The notes under the pieces: generated by a model
The model's input: only the letters and a program-made list of their open reading frames with translations
The model's database searches: none
What the model was told of the DNA's origin: nothing
Part shown: positions 24,317-33,886 of the stretch, in pieces
How the letters are laid out: each line of letters starts with the position of its first letter
Position numbering within the stretch: position 1 is the first letter of the stretch
Origin: Gemmatimonadota bacterium
Lineage (GTDB): Bacteria > Gemmatimonadota > Gemmatimonadetes > Longimicrobiales > RSA9
Reading direction: 5' to 3'
Assembly (NCBI GenBank): GCA_007126035.1
Contig: SLCC01000065.1
Coordinates: 1 to 35,530, forward strand
DNA length: 35,530 nt
Made by a program: the position numbers and the translations under genes

Positions 24317-25975
24317 ATGAGGCGCTGGGCCAGGAGTCTCACCATTGCCGTGCGCCTGGCACCGTTCCTGGTGGCCTTCCTCCGGGACCGCCGCCGCTGG
24401 CTCCTCTTCGGGCGGTCCAGGGACCTGAGCTACGAGCACCATCAGCGGCGGGCCCAGAGACTGACCATGGCCATAGCGGGTCTCGGCCCCACCTTCATCA
24501 AGCTGGCCCAGGTCTTTGGCGCCCGTGCAGACATCCTGCCCGAGCCATACCTGGGCGCCATATCGAGTCTACAGGACCGCTGCCCGCCGGATCCGCCGGA
24601 CGAGATCGAAGGGGTGGTGGCAGAAGAGCTGGGGCGGCCGGTCGCCGATGTCTTCAAGGTGTTCCAGCGCGAGCCCATTGCCGCTGCCAGCCTCGGCCAG
24701 GTCCACCGGGCGCGGCTGGCTGGCCGGGACGTGGCGGTGAAGGTGCTTCGTCCGGGTGTGGAGCGATTGGTGGGGCTGGACCTGGACATCAGCTTCCGGA
24801 TCCTCTTCCTGCTGAACGTCCTGTTCCCGAACCACCATGTGAAGGCGCTGACCAACGCAGTCCGCGAGTTCAGTGTTCGGGTCCGGGTCGAGATGGACTT
24901 CCGGGAAGAGGCACGGCACATGGACCTCTTCCAGAAGCACTTCGGCAGCGACCCCCGGCTGGTGGCGCCCGTGGCCGTTGACGGGTTCGTCCATCGGAGG
25001 GTGCTGGTGATGGAATGGGTCGACGGGGATCGGGTGGACTCCCTGGGCCCGCGCTTCGCCTCCGGTGAGCTGGATTTCCGCAGGTTGATGGAGACGTTGA
25101 CGGAGGTCTACCTGCGGATGCTGCTGGTGGAAAGGATCATGCACGCGGACCCGCACCCCGGCAACATCCTGGTCGACCGGCAGGGGCGGGTGGTCTTGCT
25201 GGACTGGGGCATGGTGGTCCAGCTCGGACCCAGCACCCGTGACCAGATCATCCGCGTGGCGATGGCCGCGGCCCGTGAGGACGTGGACGCCATCATCAAT
25301 GGAATGTACCAGCTCGGGATGATCGACCCGGACATATCCCGGTCGGAGGTCCGGGACGCCGCCGTGGAGATCCTGCGCATCCTGGAGCGGGTCAGGGAGC
25401 TGGGTCCGCAACGGGTTCAGGACATGGTCATGGAGATCATGGACACTTTCTACACCTGGCCCCTGATGCTGCCCCGGGAGCTGGTGTACTTCTTCAGGGC
25501 TGCCGCTCTTCTTGAGGGCATCGGCCATCGGTACGATCCTGGCTTCAACGGGCTCGAGGTGTCCCGGGTCGTGGTGACCCGGATGAGGGACGAGCTCGTC
25601 CGCGTCGCCGCCAGGGAGCCGGCGGACGTTGCCCGGAACATCTTCGATGAGGCCCGCGGCGCCATCGCAGGCGTGCGGGACCTGATCCGGCGGGCCGAGC
25701 GGGAAGAGTTCCGGGTCCGTATCCATCCCCGGGACCTCTTCCAGCTCGAGCGGTTCCTCTCCCTTCAGGTCCGACGTATCCAGTTGAGCCTCTTCGCCGC
25801 CACGATGGCTCTCATCACCGCCATCGTGTTCCTGGCCTTCCCCGCCTGGTGGGTGCTGCTCGGCGGCTTCCTGGCAGCATTCGTGCTGTTCATGATCGCG
25901 ATAATCGTCCCGACGCACCTGCTGGAGAACCCGTTGCGGCATGCCCGGGGGGTTGGCCGAAAGGAAGAGACGTGA
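24317..25975 (+). CDS. UbiB/ABC1-family atypical kinase-like ATPase
   Basis: A 552-residue member of the ADCK/UbiB family, associated with quinone biosynthesis and lipid handling at the membrane. Seen in order: the KxGQ-type region as Lys62-Leu-Ala-Gln65 (normally KLGQ), the alanine-rich nucleotide loop AAASLGQV (about 122-129), Lys142 (VAVKV), HADPHPGN (276-283) and LLDWG with Asp296. Two C-terminal transmembrane helices occupy about 497-540, as in UbiB. ATG at 24317 is used; GTG at 24311 is possible. No other quinone gene is in the window, so the partner pathway is open. It follows ybeY after 43 bases that hold a hairpin. Confidence 0.9.
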   Translation: MRRWARSLTIAVRLAPFLVAFLRDRRRWLLFGRSRDLSYEHHQRRAQRLTMAIAGLGPTFIKLAQVFGARADILPEPYLGAISSLQDRCPPDPPDEIEGVVAEELGRPVADVFKVFQREPIAAASLGQVHRARLAGRDVAVKVLRPGVERLVGLDLDISFRILFLLNVLFPNHHVKALTNAVREFSVRVRVEMDFREEARHMDLFQKHFGSDPRLVAPVAVDGFVHRRVLVMEWVDGDRVDSLGPRFASGELDFRRLMETLTEVYLRMLLVERIMHADPHPGNILVDRQGRVVLLDWGMVVQLGPSTRDQIIRVAMAAAREDVDAIINGMYQLGMIDPDISRSEVRDAAVEILRILERVRELGPQRVQDMVMEIMDTFYTWPLMLPRELVYFFRAAALLEGIGHRYDPGFNGLEVSRVVVTRMRDELVRVAAREPADVARNIFDEARGAIAGVRDLIRRAEREEFRVRIHPRDLFQLERFLSLQVRRIQLSLFAATMALITAIVFLAFPAWWVLLGGFLAAFVLFMIAIIVPTHLLENPLRHARGVGRKEET

Positions 25976-26104
25976 AGAGGATGCTCGTTGGGCGAAGGCG
26001 GTCGGGCAGGTACTGGCCTGTTGCTCCAGTGACGGGTGGCGCGGTCACACCAGACAGGGGAGGTGGGTGAGGTTTTGGGCGTCATTGAACCCGAGCGGGG
26101 AAGG

Positions 26105-27238
26105 GTGTCCGGCATAGGCGAGCTGAAGCCTGGCATACAGGAGCTGCTGGAGCGGTTCCGGGACGGACAACGGTCTGCCCTTGCCAGGGTCATATCCGTG
26201 GTGGAGAACCAGCGGCAGGGGTTCCAGGAGATCCTTCACGAGCTCCATGCCGCGGTTAGCCAGGCTACGCTCATCGGGATCACGGGTCCTCCGGGCGCGG
26301 GTAAATCGACCATCACGGCGGATCTGATCGAACGGTTCCGGGCGCGGGGCCAGACGGTGGGCGTCATCGCCGTAGATCCCACGAGCCCGTACACCGGCGG
26401 CGCCCTGCTCGGAGACCGGATCCGGATGAACGAGGTGGCGCAGGACCCGGGCGTATTCGTCCGGTCCATGGCCACGCGAGGCGCACTGGGCGGCCTGGCC
26501 GCTGCCACGCGTGAGGTGATGGACGTGGTGGTGGCGTTCGGCTACGACGTGGTCCTTGTGGAGACGGTTGGCGTCGGCCAGAGCGAGCTGGACATAGCCG
26601 CGGCGGCCGACAGCACCGTCGTGGTGCTGGTGCCCGAGTCGGGTGACTCGATTCAGACAATGAAGGCGGGGCTCATGGAGGCGGCGGACCTGTTCGTGGT
26701 CAACAAGGCGGACCGGCCCGGTGCGTCTCGCCTGGCGCGGGAGGTGGAGATGATGCTGCACCTCCGACTGGGCGACGCGATGAAGAACATCCCGGCTCAC
26801 CACGGGGTCCAGTTGCGGGTCCGGCCGGCAGCGGGCTCCGCTCCGGGCTCGACTTCGGGATCTTCCAGATCGGCTGCCGGGGGGAGTAGTTCCCGGCCGA
26901 GCAGTTCCCGGGCCCGGCCCGGGTCGGGAGAGGCAGCGGAGACCTGGTCCATACCGGTCCTGCTCACCACCGCCGAGACGGGCGAGGGCGTGGACGTGCT
27001 GATTGAGCGGCTGGACCGGCACAGGGAATGGCTGGCGACGAGCGGTGAGCTGGCTCGTCGCCGTCGGGCCCGGCTCGAGGAGCGGGTCCGGGACGCGGTG
27101 AAGCAGCGCCTGCTGGGGCAGGTGTGGCTGGATGGCCCGGGCCGGTCGATCCTGGAGTCGTCGCTGCCGGAGCTGGAGACGGGGGGCACGACTCCCTACG
27201 AGGTGGCGGCCCGGATCGTGGATGCGACGCTGGGGTAG
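26105..27238 (+). CDS. meaB: MeaB/ArgK-type G-protein chaperone of a B12-dependent mutase
   Basis: G3E-family GTPase that guards adenosylcobalamin loading and protects B12 acyl-CoA mutases from inactivation. The 377-residue product has Walker A GPPGAGKS (61-68), DPTSPYTGGALLGDRIRM near 91-108, switch motif ETVGVGQSELD near 153-163 and NKAD near 200-203. A low-complexity Ser/Gly/Arg/Pro stretch (about 235-280) interrupts the region before the PVLLTTAETGEG segment; typical MeaB has only a short loop there. GTG at 26105 follows GGGG and gives a normal-length N-terminus; TTG 26075 and GTG 26036 are in frame. It precedes the mutase large subunit by 39 bases, so that mutase is its probable client. 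Confidence 0.92.
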   Translation: MSGIGELKPGIQELLERFRDGQRSALARVISVVENQRQGFQEILHELHAAVSQATLIGITGPPGAGKSTITADLIERFRARGQTVGVIAVDPTSPYTGGALLGDRIRMNEVAQDPGVFVRSMATRGALGGLAAATREVMDVVVAFGYDVVLVETVGVGQSELDIAAAADSTVVVLVPESGDSIQTMKAGLMEAADLFVVNKADRPGASRLAREVEMMLHLRLGDAMKNIPAHHGVQLRVRPAAGSAPGSTSGSSRSAAGGSSSRPSSSRARPGSGEAAETWSIPVLLTTAETGEGVDVLIERLDRHREWLATSGELARRRRARLEERVRDAVKQRLLGQVWLDGPGRSILESSLPELETGGTTPYEVAARIVDATLG

Positions 27239-27277
27239 CCGACGGTTGGACTGGTACATACCGAAGGTGAGGTCGAG

Positions 27278-29011
<1,734 letters not shown>

Positions 29012-29021
29012 CCTGCGAGCG

Positions 29022-29729
29022 ATGACGCAGCTCAAGGCCGTGCTCCTGGACGCCGGGAACACCCTGATCCACGTCGACCACGAATTCATCCTGGAGCGCC
29101 TGGCCGCCGAGGGAGTGAGCGCCGACGAGGAGGACTACGCCGTTGCCCGGCGCTACGCCCATGCGGCAGTGGCCAGGATACTCGGGTCCGACGACCCCGG
29201 CACCGACGAGACCCGTATCCGCGCGTGGTTCATCGCGCTCGTCGCTCGCCTCGGGCTGCCGCTGCACCGGGTGCCGGCTGTTGGCGACGACATCCGGAAG
29301 CGGCACGAGGAGGGGCTCCTGTGGGTCCGGGCGGAGCCTGGCACCCGGGAGCTGCTGGAGGGGCTGAGAGCCGCAGGGCTGCGGCTGGCCGTGGTGTCCA
29401 ACGCCGACGGTCGGGTGGACCGGTACCTGGAGACGGCGGGGCTGGCCGATTGCTTCGAGTTCGTCCTGGACTCCGGCGTCGTGGGTATCGAGAAGCCCGA
29501 CCCCCGGATCTTCCAGTTGGCCTGCGAGCGGCTGGGTATGTCGCCTGACGAGGTCGTGTACGTGGGCGACAGCTACGAGGTGGACGTGGTTGGCGCCCGG
29601 GCCGCGGGCATCGAAGCCATCCTGCTGGTGGACGAGCCGCGGGACGGCGTCGCTTGTATCAGCGCCATCACCGAGCTGCCCAACGCCCTCGGCCTGACGG
29701 CCGTGTCGGACAGCGACCATGACCGCTGA
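29022..29729 (+). CDS. HAD-superfamily hydrolase
   Basis: A 235-residue HAD phosphatase-like protein with a helical cap. Motif I is DAGNT (Asp10): the nucleophile is present but the usual second Asp is Gly, as in some dehalogenase-like and other subclass I members. Motif II is SNAD near 126-129, motif III the Lys of EKPD near 153, and motif IV VGDSYEVD near 183-190. The substrate cannot be read from sequence. It starts 10 bases after the mutase and its end overlaps the methyltransferase by 11 bases, so it is co-translated within the acyl-CoA operon, possibly as a metabolite-repair or CoA-intermediate phosphatase (inference). Confidence 0.88.
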   Translation: MTQLKAVLLDAGNTLIHVDHEFILERLAAEGVSADEEDYAVARRYAHAAVARILGSDDPGTDETRIRAWFIALVARLGLPLHRVPAVGDDIRKRHEEGLLWVRAEPGTRELLEGLRAAGLRLAVVSNADGRVDRYLETAGLADCFEFVLDSGVVGIEKPDPRIFQLACERLGMSPDEVVYVGDSYEVDVVGARAAGIEAILLVDEPRDGVACISAITELPNALGLTAVSDSDHDR

Positions 29730-30450
29730 CCCGGCCTTCTTCGAGGACAGCTATCACCGTCTGCTCGAGCCGTTCCACCCGGAGGAAGAAGCACGCCACG
29801 AGGTGGCGGCCCTGCGGGAGATACTGGGCCTGGCACAGGCAGACCGGGTTTTGGACGTGGGCTGCGGCTGGGGCCGGCACCTGCGGCTACTCCACGAGGC
29901 CGGGCACCACGTGGTCGGGGTGGACCTGTCATACCCGCTGCTGCGCCGCGCGCGGGACAACGGGGGCGCTGGATCGCTTCTCGTCGTCGCCGACATGCGA
30001 CGGCTGCCGGCCCGGGAGCGGAGCTTCGACGCCGTCATCAACCTTGCTACCAGCCTCGGTCTCTTCCTGGAGGATGCTGACGCGGCGACGGCGCTGACCG
30101 AGATGGGACGGGTCCTTCGCCCGGGCGGCCGGCTGCTGGTAGAGGGCATGAACGGTGACGATGCCATCGCCGGATTCGCCGAGCGCGACGGCTGGACGCT
30201 GGACGACGGGACCGAGGTTCGCGTCCGGCGCCGGCTGGACCGCGGTGGCCGGATCAGCCACGAGGTGCTGCGGTGGGAGGGCCCCGGCGGGGCGGGTGAG
30301 AAGCGGCACTCGCTGCGGCTCCGGGGCCCGGCGGAGCTGGAGGCGCTGGTGGCCGCGGCGGGCCTGACGCTCTACGGACTCCACGGCGGCTGGTCCATGG
30401 AGCCGGTCGGCCCGGAGTCGGAGCGGCTGATCCTGACGGCGGGCCGCTGA
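29719..30450 (+). CDS. Class I SAM-dependent methyltransferase
   Basis: The 243-residue product is a Rossmann-fold methyltransferase of the Methyltransf_11/25 type. Motif I is VLDVGCGWGRHL near 44-55, the acidic residue after strand 2 is in GVDLS near 67, motif II is near VVADMRRLP (88-96), and VLRPGGRLLVEG is near 132-143. The C-terminal part is beta-rich. The substrate is unknown. Its ATG lies inside the end of the HAD gene. It is the last gene before a 62-base gap to ppc, which contains a repeated CCGGCCGCT. Confidence 0.88.
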   Translation: MTADPAFFEDSYHRLLEPFHPEEEARHEVAALREILGLAQADRVLDVGCGWGRHLRLLHEAGHHVVGVDLSYPLLRRARDNGGAGSLLVVADMRRLPARERSFDAVINLATSLGLFLEDADAATALTEMGRVLRPGGRLLVEGMNGDDAIAGFAERDGWTLDDGTEVRVRRRLDRGGRISHEVLRWEGPGGAGEKRHSLRLRGPAELEALVAAAGLTLYGLHGGWSMEPVGPESERLILTAGR

Positions 30451-30512
30451 TCCCGACCGGCCGCTCAGGTTTGCCCCGGCCGCTGGCACGCAATCCGCCG
30501 TAGACGCTCAGC

Positions 30513-33326
30513 ATGAAGCAATGGGACGGTATCGACGTCGCGTCGGAGGGGAGCGGGATCTCGCGGCCCCTGAGCGAGCAGGTCAATCTGCTGGGCGCCA
30601 TGCTGGGCGCGGCCATCGGCGCGCGGTACGGTCTCGACACGGTGGCCCTGGTGGAGGAGCTGCGGCTGCTGTGCAAGCGGGCCGACCAGGAGGCGGCGCC
30701 GGAGCTGCGAGATCGGGCCGCGGATCGTATCGCGGGGCTGGACGACGGGGCGCTGGCGGCGCTGCTCCGGGCGTTCGGGTCGTTCTTCCACCTGATCAAC
30801 CAGGCGGAGAAGCAGGAGATCATCCGGATCAACAGGGAGCGGGACCGGCGGGGCGACGGACTGCCGCGGCCCGAGTCCATCGCGGAGGCGGTGGCGGAGT
30901 TGAAGGCTGCGGGCGCTTCGCTGGCCGACGTGGTGGGTTGGCTGGACCGGCTGGACATAGGGCCGACGCTGACGGCCCACCCCACTGAGGCGCGGCGGCG
31001 GACGGTGCTGGGCAAGCAGCGACGGATCGCGGAGCTCCTGGGGGAGCTGCGGCGGCCCGACCGGACGCCGGACGAGGAGGCCGCGGCGCTCGATGGCATC
31101 TATGCCGAGATCTCCGTGCTCCTGGGCACGGACCAGATCCGGTCCGAGCGGCCCGGGGTGCGGGACGAGGTGGAGCAGGGCGTCCACTTCCTGGTGAGCA
31201 CCATCTGGGAGGCGGTCCCCCACATCCACGAGGACGTGCGCCGTGCCATCGACCGCGAGTACGGGTCGGAGCCCGATCTGCCGCCCTTCCTCCAGTACCG
31301 GTCCTGGATCGGGAGCGACAGGGACGGCAACCCGAATGTGACGCCGGAGGTGACGCGCTGGACTTTCCAGCGTCAACGCAGGGCGGCGCTGGAGCGCTAC
31401 CTGCCGGAGCTCCGTGAGCTGCGCCGCGAGCTGAGCCTCTCGGACCGCCAGATCCCGGTCCCAGACCAGCTGCTGGAGTCCCTGGACGTCGACCGCGCCG
31501 AGTCCCCGCTCCCCGACGATGTCGTGCGACTATCTGTCCACGAACCCTACCGTCTCAAGCTCGGGTACATGATCGGCCGCATGCAACGGCTCCTGGCGGA
31601 GCCCGGGGGCGGCTCTTACGACGGGGCCCGCTTCCTCGACGACCTGGAGCGGATCGCCGCCGCCCTGGAGGCGTCCGGGTTCAGCCACCTCGCGAAACGC
31701 GGCCGCCTGGCCCGGCTCCTGGTCCGGGCCAGGACCTTCGGCTTCCACCTGGCCGCCCTGGACGTGCGCCAGCACAGCGACGTATACGAGGGCGCCGTCG
31801 CCGCCGCCCTCCGCCTGGCCGGCGTGGCGGATGACTACGCCGCGCTGGACGAGGAAGCCAGGGTCGCGGTCCTGACCCGGGAGCTGGCCAGCCCACGACC
31901 GCTCCTGGCGGTTGACCGGCCGCTCCCGGCTGACCTGGGTGTGGTGCTCGAGCCGTTCCGCGTGATGCGGGACGAGGCGGCGCGGGAGCCCCGTGCCGTG
32001 GGCGCCTGCATTGTCAGCATGACCCATACTGTGAGCGACATTCTGGAGCCGATGCTCCTGGCCAAGGAGGTGGGGCTCTGGTCCATGGTGGAGGGGCGAG
32101 TGAGGTGCCCGGTGGACTTCGTCCCGCTCTTCGAGACCATCGAGGACCTGGCCGACGCCGGGGACCGCGTGGCTGAGCTGCTTCGCCAGCCGTTGTACCG
32201 GAAGCAGATCGAGGCCCGAGGCGGGTTCCAGGAGGTCATGCTCGGCTACTCCGACAGCAACAAGGACGGCGGGTACTGGATGGCAAACTGGGCGCTGCAC
32301 CGGGCCCAGGACGCCCTGGGTCGTACTGCTCGGGAGGCGGGCGTCGGCCTGCGCCTGTTCCACGGCCGCGGCGGGACGGTGGGCCGAGGTGGTGGTCGGG
32401 CAGGCCACGCAATCGCCGCTATGCCGCCCAGCGTGCACAATGGCCGGATCCGGTTCACGGAACAGGGTGAGGTCATCTCGTTCCGGTACGGGCTGGAGCC
32501 GCTGGCACGACGGCACCTGGAGCAGATCGTGAGCGCCACCCTCCGGAGCGCGGCTGCCACGGCCGTGCCCTACGACCCGAGCCCCGACGACCACGCGGTC
32601 ATGAGCCGCATCGCCGATATGTCCATGACCGCTTATCGCCGGCTCATCGACGCCCCCGGCTTCTGGGCATGGTACACCACCGCTACGCCGATCGAGCAGA
32701 TCAGTCGATTGCCCATAGCCTCACGGCCCGTTTCCCGAGCTGGCGTTGAAGCGGCATTCGACGGCCTCCGGGCAATTCCCTGGGTCTTTGCCTGGACACA
32801 GGTCCGTTACCTCGTACCCGGATGGTTCGGGGTCGGCGAGTCGCTCCAGGAGACCCTCGACGAAGGACCCGCGCGGCTCGAGCACCTTGGATCCCTGTAC
32901 CGAGCGTGGCCCTTCTTCGCTGCGGTGATCGACAATGCCCAGCTCGAGATGGCCCGGGCACGATTGGACATCGCCGCGGAGTACGCCAGGCTCGCCGACG
33001 GTGGGACTCCCGCCGGCGATGAGACGGGGCTGGTGGGCGACATGGGCACAAGCTGGTTCCATGGTCGGATCGTCGAGGATTTCCGGGCGGCGGAGGAGGC
33101 GATCCTGGCCATCACCGGGCAGGACCGCCTCTTGGGCGACTCGCCGGTGATCCAGAAGTCCATCGCCCTACGCAACCCGTACACGGACGTGCTGAACCTG
33201 GTACAGGTCGAGCTGCTGCGCCGGGCGCGGGGCGAGGAGGCTGCGGGTCGGACAGGCTCGCCGGTCTACGAGGCGCTGCTGTTGAGCGTCAACGGGATCG
33301 CGGCGGCAATGCAGAGCACGGGATGA
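30513..33326 (+). CDS. ppc: Phosphoenolpyruvate carboxylase
   Basis: Cytosolic anaplerotic enzyme making oxaloacetate from PEP and bicarbonate. The 937-residue product has the catalytic histidine in TAHPTEARRRT, the GYSDSNKDGGYWMANW signature and the FHGRGGTVGRGGG glycine loop (Arg619, Arg625). Of the four E. coli aspartate-inhibitor ligands, Arg587 and Arg832 are kept (Arg625, Arg887), but Lys773 aligns with Ser741 (RPVSRAG) and Asn881 with Ser935 (the C-terminus reads QSTG, not RNTG). Reduced aspartate inhibition is therefore plausible. ATG at 30513 has a weak ribosome site. It sits between the two mutase subunit genes, followed by a 140-base gap with no clear feature. Confidence 0.96.
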   Translation: MKQWDGIDVASEGSGISRPLSEQVNLLGAMLGAAIGARYGLDTVALVEELRLLCKRADQEAAPELRDRAADRIAGLDDGALAALLRAFGSFFHLINQAEKQEIIRINRERDRRGDGLPRPESIAEAVAELKAAGASLADVVGWLDRLDIGPTLTAHPTEARRRTVLGKQRRIAELLGELRRPDRTPDEEAAALDGIYAEISVLLGTDQIRSERPGVRDEVEQGVHFLVSTIWEAVPHIHEDVRRAIDREYGSEPDLPPFLQYRSWIGSDRDGNPNVTPEVTRWTFQRQRRAALERYLPELRELRRELSLSDRQIPVPDQLLESLDVDRAESPLPDDVVRLSVHEPYRLKLGYMIGRMQRLLAEPGGGSYDGARFLDDLERIAAALEASGFSHLAKRGRLARLLVRARTFGFHLAALDVRQHSDVYEGAVAAALRLAGVADDYAALDEEARVAVLTRELASPRPLLAVDRPLPADLGVVLEPFRVMRDEAAREPRAVGACIVSMTHTVSDILEPMLLAKEVGLWSMVEGRVRCPVDFVPLFETIEDLADAGDRVAELLRQPLYRKQIEARGGFQEVMLGYSDSNKDGGYWMANWALHRAQDALGRTAREAGVGLRLFHGRGGTVGRGGGRAGHAIAAMPPSVHNGRIRFTEQGEVISFRYGLEPLARRHLEQIVSATLRSAAATAVPYDPSPDDHAVMSRIADMSMTAYRRLIDAPGFWAWYTTATPIEQISRLPIASRPVSRAGVEAAFDGLRAIPWVFAWTQVRYLVPGWFGVGESLQETLDEGPARLEHLGSLYRAWPFFAAVIDNAQLEMARARLDIAAEYARLADGGTPAGDETGLVGDMGTSWFHGRIVEDFRAAEEAILAITGQDRLLGDSPVIQKSIALRNPYTDVLNLVQVELLRRARGEEAAGRTGSPVYEALLLSVNGIAAAMQSTG

Positions 33327-33466
33327 GGCGCGAACCCAGCGGACCGTTACCTCCACAGCCGGGTCGCCGGCGGGGTAGCGAGCTACGGGACGAGTCATGA
33401 GATCGTTGCAGTCGTGTGCGTACGGGCCTTACCTTGCGCGGACGCTACCGACTAATCGAGGACAGG

Positions 33467-33886
33467 ATGGCTGAACGGAAGATACGGGTGCTGGTGGCCA
33501 AGCCTGGTCTGGACGGGCACGACCGGGGTGCGAAGGTGATGGCGAGCGCCATGCGGGACGCCGGGTTCGAGGTCATCTACACGGGCCTGCACCAGACGCC
33601 CGAGATGATCGTGAACGCTGCGATCCAGGAGGACGTGGACGTGGTGGCCCTGTCCATCCTCTCCGGCGCGCACATGACGCTGTTCCCCCGGGTGCTGGAG
33701 CTGCTCCGGGCGGAGGCGGCGGACCAGGTGCTGCTGACGGGTGGGGGCATCATACCCGAAGAGGACATGGCCGCCCTCCAGGAGCTGGGGGTGGGGAGGC
33801 TGTTCGGCCCCGGCACGCCTACCACTGATCCTATCGAGTACATCAGGGGTTGGTCCGCGGAGCGGGAAGCGGCGGAGCGGGCGTAG
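33467..33886 (+). CDS. icmB: B12-binding small subunit of the acyl-CoA mutase
   Basis: The 139-residue Rossmann-like cobalamin-binding domain has DxHxxG at Asp16-Gly-His18-Asp-Arg-Gly21 (His18 being the lower cobalt ligand), the later SILSGAH segment and TGGGII near 98-103. IcmB proteins of split isobutyryl-CoA mutases are about 136 residues, so size and separation from the large subunit fit. It would pair with the protein encoded at 27278-29011, which has no B12 domain. ATG at 33467 has GAGG 6-8 bases upstream; a longer GTG/ATG-started form from 33416 has no homologous extension. Its stop overlaps the carboxyltransferase start (TAGTG). Confidence 0.92.
   Translation: MAERKIRVLVAKPGLDGHDRGAKVMASAMRDAGFEVIYTGLHQTPEMIVNAAIQEDVDVVALSILSGAHMTLFPRVLELLRAEAADQVLLTGGGIIPEEDMAALQELGVGRLFGPGTPTTDPIEYIRGWSAEREAAERA

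Noticed and set aside
33406-33435. Promoter for icmB (TTGCAG, 18 bases, TACCTT)
   Set aside because: Each hexamer matches the consensus at only three of six positions. In the 140-base gap nothing better is visible, but this is not above chance.
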